Of a DNA stretch of 64,000 bases, positions 55,200-64,000 are shown piece by piece. Position 1 is the stretch's first letter; the number at the start of each line of letters is the position of its first letter. The DNA comes from Anisus vortex (lineage: Eukaryota; Mollusca; Gastropoda; Planorbidae), in contig OX421506.1 in the NCBI GenBank assembly GCA_949126835.1, positions 30,176,441 through 30,240,440 on the forward strand, given 5' to 3'. Below the pieces are notes generated by a model. That model saw only the letters and a list, made by a program, of their open reading frames with translations. It had not been told where the DNA came from and did not search any database. The translations under genes and the position numbers were made by a program.

Positions 55200-56250
55200 A
55201 TTTGTATAAACAGGTCTATGTAAAAAAAAATAATAAAAAAAAATTAATACTTATGATAATAAACAAGTTTATTCGTTGTATCAACATAAAATTTAGTTCA
55301 AGATCATGTATGTATAATAGATTAAAAAAATTCATTGAAAGAAATGTAAATAACAAATGATGATGTGATAATGCGAATAGACAAGAAGTTTAGACATAAA
55401 TATGTATGCTTTTAAATTAATTTTTAGGTTTTATTTCTAGCATTTATATAAAAATTCACGTAATTGTCCTAAAGCTCATATTTTTTTTATTTTGTCTTTA
55501 ATTATGCCATTATTTAAAAAAGATAAATAACTATTAATCAACAAATATTATATATTTACGTTCGGGCATTTATGTGGACAAATTGAAATATTTTAAACAT
55601 TTTTGATTAAATTAAAATTGTCCAATCGTGTTTCGCATGCGGTGGTCAAACTGTTTTGTTTATATCTAGTGTTTATTGTGTTTTCCTCATCTCAACAGCT
55701 GCTAGTGAATTACGGAAGTTGAGCGTTCTCAATGCAATAGTACTGTATATAAATCTAATAATATTAAACGAGAACAAATTGTGGGCATATTTGTTTGTGT
55801 GTTTGTGTCAGCATTCTCGAAAACGGGCCCTACGATTTTCGCGAAAACTGTCCTATCGATGTATTCTGGTGAGAAAATGCGTTTTAGATCAATCTCATTT
55901 CATTTGAACCTCTGCTTAACTCTCAATATTTTGAAAAACCACTGACCATTCTAAAAATAGCTTTTAAATTGGGCTTAAAGAAAACAAAACATGTCATTGG
56001 AATCCCCATCTATCGCGATCACGTTCAATACAACTCTTTTGACGTCATAGTCGAGAAGACTTTTATTTACTATCAGCGTTTCGGAAATTCCCGTTTCAAA
56101 GCATTTAAATCGTTACCATTTTCCGATTCGCCGCGCAATTAATTATAATCAGCGTGAAAATGTGTCATCAATTTAAAAAAAAGGAAAGATATAAGTTTGA
56201 AAGTTTACATGTCTCAAACAGTCCATGTCGATTAGGCTTTTACCAATACA
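55200..56250. other. Unannotated stretch
   Basis: An 83-residue open frame at 55656-55907 has no recognisable domain and no conservation evidence here. Confidence 0.35.
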
Positions 56251-56252
56251 TT

Positions 56253-57062
56253 AAACAATTGACAAGTCTTAATGAAGCGTGAACTTTTGAACCGATATAT
56301 TCGTGAATCATCTTTCAGCCAGGAAATACGATGGCTCAATAGCTGACTCCTAAATAATAGGCCTACTTTTTTCTTGTATGATAAATGGTATGATAGTTTT
56401 CGTGAATGTCTATTGTGTTTGAGTACAAATGGTTCTTTAATATTGTTTTAGGTATGCTGAAAGACGGAATTTATGTAATCAAGTCAATTTTCCATTCATT
56501 TGGATCAATAAAGCAATCTTATCTTATCTTATTTTTAAACTAATAAACAAAACAACATGCTTTTGCTGGTGTTTGACAATTGATTTCAACCTCCACGGCC
56601 AGTTCTAGTCTTTTAGAATTATACAAAGGATACAATATTAGTTATGAGGAATCCGTTTTTAACATCAAAAGTGAGTAGGCAATAACTAATACTCAAGTGT
56701 TAGTCGCGTGAAGTTCAATATTTATTTGTTTACAAAACAAATGAGTCAAGAGTTGCGTTTTCTTGGTTATTGAAAAACAAAATGCGTAAATTCATAAAAA
56801 ACGAATAACAAAAATTCCTTTGCATTTAACAATAAGTTTGATATTTTAAAGAGGTGATTTTTCACTTCTGACTTTCACAATACATTGTTTTGTTTTGTAA
56901 ACATCTTTTGGAAATGAAATACATTTTAATCCCCAACAAATTTGAGTACAACCAGTAAAGTAGCACACAGACATGTTTCGAAACAAATTATTGAATTCGA
57001 CCGGAAATGTTTTTTATTTGTCGACCTTTTATGCATGCATACACGTTAAGACTTGTCAATTA
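56253..57062 (-). mobile_element. THAP-domain DNA transposon relic, copy 2
   Basis: Ends ATTGACAAGTCTTAATGA and inverse TTAAGACTTGTCAATTA match 15145-15741, as do 450 bp of interior. It contains the plus-strand LINE tail at 56447-56535, which accounts for the extra length. The THAP frame is more broken than in the other copies. Confidence 0.6.
56447..56535 (+). mobile_element. LINE 3' tail with (TCTTA)n end
   Basis: gtcaattttccattcatttg and gatcaataaagcaatc, then tcttatcttatctta. Pairs with 28551-28660. Confidence 0.55.
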
Positions 57063-57250
57063 GGGTACTATTAAAGCTGTGGAATACATTAAAATATATA
57101 ATATCGTTAATTGCATAGTTGTGATGGTAAGTATTTTATACAGTCTTTAAAGTTATAACATTTACAACTTTATGAAAATGCCTGGCGGACGAAAAAAAAA
57201 AATCCTATTTTAAACTAGAGAAAGAGAAAGGCACGACGTGGGGCCAAAAA

Positions 57251-57631
57251 TGTGACCGTTATTTTATAAATGTTACGTAGGCCTACACAACTCTCAGGGA
57301 GATCACATTCATTACTAACTATCAATAAACAAACTGCCGGCTTGTAGTAAAATGATAACTAATATTTAATCCAGAATTCTCCAACAAGTTTATATACAAG
57401 ATGAATTCAAATAAACAACAGTTTCCATAGCCTAGTCTATCACGTCTTGCCGCTACCAAATCCTAAGGTCGTCTCCCGTTCTCTGCCAAATCTACGCTAC
57501 GTTCTATCTAACTCCTACGTCATTGTTTCTATCGTAAAACGTCACTCGTTTATTCCATACATGAACACCGGGTTAGAGATTATACAAATTGTGTCCTACT
57601 AAGACAACGATATATATTTTAAATCCTCACA
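57251..57631. mobile_element. Solo LTR, second copy
   Basis: TGTGACC...CCTCACA, aligned end to end with 30649-31023. The flanks (aaaaa, atata) do not match, so the target duplication is lost or the copy is rearranged. Confidence 0.7.
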
Positions 57632-58271
57632 ATATAAGACAGAAACGAGGTTGGATTATCAAAGAAAGTGTCTGACAAAACAACTAGAGGAGGAAACTAC
57701 AAAAGAACGAGAAAGACGATTGGAAGAAAAAAAGAAAGCGAAGGACAAAACAACTAGATAAGGAAACTGTAGATGTAAGAGAAAAGACAATTAGACAATC
57801 TGAGACGTAGCAAGGCAGAGAAATTAACAAGAAAACCATAAAAACACATTTTTTTCATTATACTTCCTTTCTTTGTAAACTAAGTTTACCATTTTCACTT
57901 CACTACAAAACTAAAATTTCGAATCAGTAATGTCGGCAAATACATATCTATTTCTAACGATTGCGCATTTTTTTTTATATGCATGAAGCCACGATCGTGA
58001 CTTTGCTTTTGCACATCCTTTTTTTTTATATCTTTGGCTCGCAAAAACCATAAAAAAGATAACTCGCTTTGTTTCGGCTACATTGTGTCACAAACACATT
58101 GTGTCGTTTTCATTCATATTTTTTCTTAAAAACGAACATATCCGAAAACTTTCGTTATTTCTTCAAAGGCTGCCATGTTTTTTCGTATAATATGTTCCTC
58201 GATTCGCAAATTGGTGGAAGATATTCGTGACTGTTCCAAAGGCTACGATGCTGAAAATTTGACAAAATGTA

Positions 58272-58781
58272 TTGTTAGTCGGGACAAGTCTGCCGGCCAA
58301 GTTTCGGCTCCATTGGACGACGGGAAGTGGTCGAAAAATCGATGCAAAGTTTTGCTATCAATACAAGTTAATCAGAAAGGGAGTAAAAAATGAAACACTA
58401 GATAAAAGAAAAGAAAGGTTGCAACTCAAGCGACAGAAAGTCATATCGATAGAGACCATTGATCAACGTGAACAACGCTTGGAAGAGCAACGTCGCCGTA
58501 ATGTAAGGCAACAATTATTTATGAAAAATAAAATATTGCCAACCTACATGTGCGCAACCAATTCCGACGCTACCTACACAAGTTCGGGACCTGTCAACAC
58601 AACATGTATACAATGCCATGCTGTTCATTTTCACGATGATCGGGTGTCGAACAGAATCGACCGCGACTCCTTTGGTGACTGTTGTTTACATGGTAAAGTA
58701 AAAATAGAGCCATCAGTGTTTCCAAATGAGTTGGCCTGCCTCTTTTTTAAAATGTCATTTGCTAGCAGAAGAATTCCATAA
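58272..58781 (+). pseudogene. Helitron N-terminal coding fragment (169 aa)
   Basis: Longest open part of the Helitron relic. It holds the repeat QREQRLEEQRRRN, then a C-x2-C-x-A-x2-F block and FGDCC-x2-G, conserved upstream of the Rep domain in Helitrons. It is continued in another frame from 58770 (FHKRIMNLNSRFACAS). No enzymatic residues. Confidence 0.58.
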
Positions 58782-59179
58782 GAGGATCATGAACTTAAAT
58801 TCACGTTTCGCATGTGCTTCGTTTAACGTAGATGACAATTGGACAATCAATAGTCACGGAATCTACAGCTCTAAAGCAGCAGAACAATTCTACAATAATA
58901 TAAATATGGCAGTACATTAAACACAAAATGTTACGGGTGAATTTGAAAGTCCACAATACGTACATATGTACTTCTTAGATTCCGATGACGCCTTCACCAA
59001 GCAAATGACACATCCACTCAATCTTGAAATCAGTCAATCTCTAATTAATTTATAGGAACAAATCATTATATCACGCAACCATTTTGCACAAACTTTCATG
59101 ATAATGAGAGAAGTGGAAGAAGAGGTCAACGGTCGTGCTTCTGTAAAGGAAATGCACCACCGTGCGACTTAAATATCCA

Positions 59180-60580
59180 CTCAATCATGAAATCATGACT
59201 ATTAATATTATTCAAAAGAGAACATAATACAATTATACTGTATTTATGATATTGACGTACATCAAACTATGTAATATATTATGTATATGATTTAATTATT
59301 ATTCACTTTATATTCACATTTCCCATATTGTTGAAGCCTGTCTGAACAAATCTGAATTTATGTGTTTACATGCAGCTTCTTAATTGTGGCTGCTTTATTT
59401 AAATTTGACTTACTTTTTATTATAATTAATGTTTTTATTATTTGTCTAAACTTCACACTACAATGCATGTTTATTCCTGAACAATTCCAATGATATTTAC
59501 CTACACTATACGATATAGTCGTTCAATTTACAGGTTACATTGATGACCGTTTAAAAGTCATTGATACGTCAAAACATGCAATCTTGATTAGTCATAAAGA
59601 ATCTCATTGGAGTCTTTGGAGATGGATTTTCTCCTTTAAAAACAGCTTATCAACCGGCATTTATTAAATGATATCACTTTGTAATTGTTCTTTTGAAAGC
59701 CCTTAAAAACATTACAATATATTGAAGCAAAAGATACTGTAATGGAAAAGAAGAGATGGCTACAAAATACATTTGTAGGAAAACACCTTATTAAATATGC
59801 CCTCTATAAATAGTAAATTATATACATGTATCTTATTATTTACAATTTCTCTATTGTTTTAAAGTTAATTGCGTAAATTCTAACAATATTATAGTATGAT
59901 AATGCTTGACATTTATATTATTAATTTCAGCCTTTAAAGACCGATCTCAGATCCGTCACCTCGATATTTATTTATTAACACAATACAAATTATGTTATAA
60001 ACAATTCTGCCTATATTAATGTCTCAATTGTTACTCTATAAGAGTAAGCTATATATCATCTAAAACATTTTAAAAATAAGTTGTATTTAGTAAAAAATAT
60101 AATTTTCTTAGACATATAGGAATGTTGTACATTTACTTAATGTATCACTTTGGCACTAAACAATGATTTAAACTTTACACAGGCGTCTGACAATTCCCCC
60201 ATTATCTGTCAAAAAAAAAAAAGAAAATGTAATTAAATATTATGTAGAGTTTGGTAAAAAATAATTTAAAGACAATGAAAACAAACACCCATTCGGATAT
60301 TAAAATGCTCAAACTGTCTTATAACTTATTAAAAAAATACAACTATTATTGAAAATATGTATCTATTACAGATTGTATCATATATTTAGGAATATATAAT
60401 CGTACATTAGGACATGGTTGAAAAGACTATTGCTTCAACGTATACATACTTGACAAAATAGCTTATATATTCTTTTTTTATTTATCATGATGATGAATGT
60501 CTTTCTTGTCACGAAGTCTCAACATTAAAGCTTATTATGTTCATATTTCTTAATCATCAATTCCTTGAGCGTTGAGGTCG
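59180..60580. other. AT-rich DNA, nothing recognised
   Basis: No supported frame, RNA or repeat partner. Confidence 0.4.
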
Positions 60581-60589
60581 TTGGTGGGA

Positions 60590-61205
60590 GCAAATGGAAA
60601 CCTCTGCAGTCATCTTACTAAATTTTTGCTTTTTGCCTATATTGAGTGGCTGTTAATAGTTCAGTTAACTACAGCCCTGTTATTTTTTTTTTATATTGTC
60701 GAACCAGCATTTCCGCTACTGGCCTCTCCGACGTCCACCTTCTACATTCTACAGTGTCTTGGAGGATTGTTTTTGTTAGGTTATTATGCCGCAGCACATA
60801 ACCGAACCAAGTCGTTTTGCGCCGTTCGATTGTTGCCGTAAAAGAACTCGTGCGGGCCGGCAATTGAGCAATTGAGGATATTCTATCCCTGACATACTCA
60901 TTAGTCTAGGTAGGAGATTCCAAGGATTTTTCTCATGCATTAATTTTCGAATGCCTGCAAGTAGTGTCCATGTATCACATCCAATCAGAACAATGGTTTT
61001 TACAAGGGCTCAGTAAAGCCTAAGCTTGAATGGGAGATTATGGCTTTTGCTGGTCCAGATTCTTTTTAGTCTAGCCATTGCGTCCATTGCTGACCCAATC
61101 CAGGCTCAAATGTCTGCCTCACCGCTTCTTTTTCTGAGAAGATTTCCATTCCGTATGCCCCTGCTCTATCTGCAAGCTTATCTAAGTGCTCTTTGTTAAT
61201 AGGTG
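60590..61205 (-). mobile_element. LINE C-terminal part
   Basis: On the minus strand: NKEHLDKLADRAGAYGMEIF near the start (region after the YADD motif in related LINEs), then NEYVRDRISSIAQL and ERRKTTWFGYVLRHNNLTKT. Stops and shifts interrupt it. The C-terminal block is the same as in the LINE end at 19720. Confidence 0.62.
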
Positions 61206-61408
61206 GCAGTAAATTGCATAATACATGTCAATGTATTGTTCCAGTTCTTTCTCTTGCTGTTTATGTTTTAGGGCCTTCTTGTTCAAAGCTACCAGGGAGA
61301 ATGTTGCTTTACAGATAAGAGCGCCCTCCCTGATATAAGTGGCCACCATTACTGAAAATGACGTCTAACTCACTTATAATGGGTCCCTAGATATTATTGA
61401 CGCCCTCC

Positions 61409-61876
61409 TTCACTTTGATGGCTCCCTCACTGATAGTAAACCCCACCCTTACTTTAATGGCTCCCTCAAAAATATGGACGCCTTCCCTTACTTTAATGGC
61501 TCCCTCACTGATAGTAAACCCCACCCTTACTTTAATGGCTCCCTCAAAAATATGGACGCCTTCCCTTACTTTAATGGCTCCCTCACTGATAGTAAACCCC
61601 ACCCTTACTTTAATGGCTCCCTCAAAAATATGGACGCCTTTCCTTACTTTAATGGCTCCCTCACTGATAGTAAACCCCACCCTTACTTTAATGGCTCCCT
61701 CAAAAATATGGACGCCTTCCCTTACTTTAATGGCTCCCTCACTGATAGTAAACCCCACCCTTACTTTAGTGGCTCCCATGCTAATAATGACACCCACCCT
61801 TACTTTAAAGCCCCCCACTCTAAAATATTATCGCCTTCCCTTACTTTAATGGCTCCCTCACTAATAATGACGCTCT
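61409..61876 (+). repeat. 39-bp minisatellite, 12 units, two alternating types
   Basis: Unit cttactttaatggctccctc followed by either actgatagtaaaccccacc or aaaaatatggacgccttcc. The two types alternate, giving a 78-bp higher-order repeat; the last three units are diverged. 39 is a multiple of three, so three frames stay open for about 140-150 codons (two plus, one minus). The frames look like by-products of the repeat, not genes. Confidence 0.9.
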
Positions 61877-62200
61877 CCTTCTCTTATAATGTCGCCCATA
61901 TTCACTGATAAGGATGAATTTGTTATATTTCTTGTTGAAATATACACAGGCACACTCTCACGCATACACAAACAATATAGCAAAATGGCATAACAAAGGG
62001 AACAGCTAGCTCAAACTTATTAATTAACTTATAATGGCAAAGAAAATTTTTATTTAAACCTTTTTAACTACCAACTAATTATAATATTTTTATTTTATTT
62101 CAAACCTAAAAGGTGTTTTATTGGTAAAATAAAGAAATTTTAAAAACACGTATTAAGGGAAAAAGTTAAAAAGCAAAGAAAGTAATAATACATAAATCAT

Positions 62201-62720
62201 TTACTTTACATTAAATTTATACTTACTATCTTGTCTCATATTATCTTGTATATTAGATATAAATAAGCTGTGATAGACTAGCTCAAACCTTTTATCGGGT
62301 GTATTAAGGCGAATCAAATATTGTGGATAGTGTTTTAGATGCGTGAAATAAAGAAAGTATATACAAGATAAAGAGTAAAGAAAGTTTCGTGGAACTATTT
62401 CGAGCCATTGTAATATAATGTAATACTTTAGTTGTGTTAATAGCCCTGTCAATTTTTATATAATAGTTCCTTATCCAAGATTAGTACAGCCGAGCATGGA
62501 TATAGCTAATAATTACCCACTCTTCTAGAAATATTCCCAAGGCCCGCATCTCAGAAGGTCTATGTTAACCAAAGTCAAATTACTAGTGTGCTTAAAAAAC
62601 TTCCTGCACAAGTTTGGTTGAGCATATTTCAACGAACAGTAGAAGAGGTGAAGGCTGGCAACTGGAGCCCTAAAACCAGTAGCTTTGAGCATATGGGGCT
62701 TGTAAGCCTTAGTAGGTGGC
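62201..62720 (-). repeat. Dispersed repeat with conserved open frame, copy 2
   Basis: Inverse-strand partner of 17548-18010. The frame reads TPDKRFELVYHSLFISNIQD, then NMRQDSKYKF. A good donor-like agtaagtata overlaps its end. Upstream, ACAAGCCCCAT and a CCAGT-GCC-GCCTTCAC-CCTTCT tract align as well. Confidence 0.5.
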
Positions 62721-63540
62721 TCATAAGGAGAGTGAAACTCCTATCACAAATTTTAGTTGTTTTGCGTCTATAACTTTAAGGGAGAGGTTATGGGCGGAAA
62801 ACCCTTAAGAAAAATTAGACAAACGAGTCCCTAAGGCTGTTGTATAGCGTAGGTGTAATCTCTCTGACCACCTCTGTTACGCTCATGCTCATTTGCTGTA
62901 GCAGCTTAGCTGTTACTATGCTATCATCACCAGCGTATACAAATTAGTCCTGCTGCCTGGACAACAGCTGACTTTTCTATTTCGGTACTTCGCCCAGAGT
63001 AAGACAGATTCTTCTTCTAGTCTTTTTGCAGAAATCAGAAGCCACCCTGCATCAATCCTTGGTAGTAGGCCTACTGTTTTTTTTTTCCTCAATTAACATA
63101 TGCAAATGTCTAGTTAAGTACATTATATTTTGTAACAATTTCTTTTATATAAAGCTAAAGCTGAGAACTTAAAGACAAACCCACTGTCATATCTTTCAAA
63201 TGATCAAATTTTTATTACCTGATCTTATATTTGACTCTTTAGACATTCCTTGTATTTTCTCCAGAAGGTTATACATTCTGAATGAAAAATTAATATTCTA
63301 ATATAGTGAAAGATATTATAAATTGTATGTTTTAATTTAATTTAGTTTTTTTAAAGACTAAGCCTTTTATAAAGAATGAATAATAAGTTGATTTGTTACA
63401 AAATAATTCTTATTTCGACATAATTATGCAGATTACTTATTTTCTATAATAGAGATTACTTTAATTATTTCAATCTCTAAATAATTAATGCTTAATAAAA
63501 ACTGTTGCCCATTAGTAGTTACAAGTATTTTATTACTGTG
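62721..63540. other. Unannotated stretch
   Basis: 62800-63070 is GC-richer and may be transposon debris, but no domain was recognised. 63080-63540 is plain AT-rich DNA. Confidence 0.35.
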
Positions 63541-63544
63541 TTAT

Positions 63545-64000
63545 ATTCTCGGGCGCCTTTCCATGTGGCGAATAGAGGAGTGTTGACTAGATACTGGCGA
63601 AATGAAATATCCAGGGCGGACCAAAATCAGAACTGCTGCCTTGCCGGAAGTGGGTGGAACCACAAAGGCTAGGGTACCCTTCTCAAAAATAAAGGCAGCT
63701 CTCCGGAAAGCTTTGGGAGGCACCTCCCTCCCACCTCCCAAATGATTGTGCACAGAGCCAACAACCCTGTCACAAAAAAAAAATTATGTTACAAAAATGC
63801 CAACAAGAAAGAAAACTAAAGACATTTCGGACCTGGGAGAGGATTGATTCCCAGCTGAGGAATGTATGACGCGAGTAGTGAAAACCAGATTCTGGAAACT
63901 ACTAAGCCGACGTCCATCATCTCCACCAGGAACACTGCCACAATTGGAACTTGGATCGTGCAAACAATGTACGAGACGGGAAAGACTGCAAGTAGCGGCT
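63545..64000 (+). mobile_element. 5' end of a LINE, cut by the window edge
   Basis: A GC-rich leader (for example gaaagctttgggaggcacct) is followed from about 63929 by TATIGTWIVQTMYETGKTAS, the first motif of the APE endonuclease. Related elements have GTWNVRT here; the catalytic Asn is Ile in this copy, so it is probably inactive. It continues beyond the window. Confidence 0.55.

Larger units (their letters stand above)
57177..59175 (+). mobile_element. Helitron relic (N-terminal region), interrupted by a solo LTR
   Basis: After the LTR at 57251-57631 come charged repeats (TKERERRLEEKKKAKDK; later ETLDKRKERLQLKR and QREQRLEEQRRR) typical of the N-terminus of Helitron proteins. A Cys-rich block follows, with CIQCHAVHFHDDRVSN then FGDCCLHGKVKIEP, and then FHKRIMNLNSRFACASFNVD, the start of the Helitron-like N region. 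Frames change at least twice. The Rep and helicase motifs are not present. Confidence 0.6.

Noticed and set aside
55656..55907. Small secreted protein with a hydrophobic start
   Set aside because: A hydrophobic N-terminus is common in AT-rich random frames; no second copy, domain or splice support.
61387..61908. Overlapping 143-150-residue repeat proteins
   Set aside because: All three frames follow from a stop-free 39-bp repeat; there is no splice, promoter or conservation evidence.

Overview
The window is eukaryotic, AT-rich and intron-rich. It carries tRNA-derived SINEs, several non-LTR retrotransposon (LINE) lineages, and hAT-, Helitron- and THAP-type DNA transposon relics. This mix suggests a lophotrochozoan, most likely a gastropod snail. 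That placement is inferred from general character; no single marker gene proves it. No rRNA, tRNA gene, CRISPR array or bacterial-type operon is visible.

The main coding content is two tandem paralogous genes on the + strand, assembled here from splice sites and reading phase. Gene A (1683..18848) has 13 exons and encodes about 351 residues. Gene B (26054..50877) has 15 core exons and encodes about 399 residues. Exon order, exon phases, splice sites and protein sequence match between them, and both frames stay open to a stop. The products are Lys/Glu-rich coiled-coil proteins. They start with a conserved helical block, continue through one large 263-nt coiled-coil exon and a run of small exons (57-63 nt, phase 1-1, mostly 21 codons or three heptads), and end with small aromatic-rich exons and a very short terminal exon. 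Gene B has two extra 63-nt exons made by an internal duplication. I do not recognise the family. There is no large globular-domain exon between the two genes, so the first ATG shown may be the true start, although exons upstream of gene A could lie outside the window.

Almost everything else is transposon-derived. 1-1682: a small hAT-type MITE and a dispersed repeat. 4.1-5.6 kb: SINEs and a decayed LINE. 7.5-8.2 kb: a hAT relic with a BED zinc finger. 13-15.7 kb: SINE, LTR remnant and THAP element. 16.3-17.3 kb: a TTAA-flanked element with G-run ends. 19.7-23.6 kb: LINE ends, SINE tails and dispersed repeats between the genes. 30-31.6 kb: an internally deleted LINE with an inverted 5' segment and a solo LTR with a perfect 5-bp duplication. 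33.0-34.6 kb: a hAT-like element with perfect 8-bp duplications. 40.6-41.0 kb: a 5'-truncated LINE with 18-bp duplications. 41-42.9 kb: G-rich tandem repeats. 44-46.2 kb: a LINE whose endonuclease region holds a 5 x 61-bp tandem repeat. 46.3-47.3 kb: an element with ends made of short iterated motifs. 51-64 kb: gene-poor, with a second THAP element, a solo LTR inside a Helitron relic, a LINE 3' part, a 39-bp minisatellite open in three frames, and the 5' end of another LINE at the right edge.

Most of these elements lie in introns of genes A and B, which explains the large intron sizes. Exon boundaries and element limits were read by eye; transcript data would be needed to confirm the gene models.
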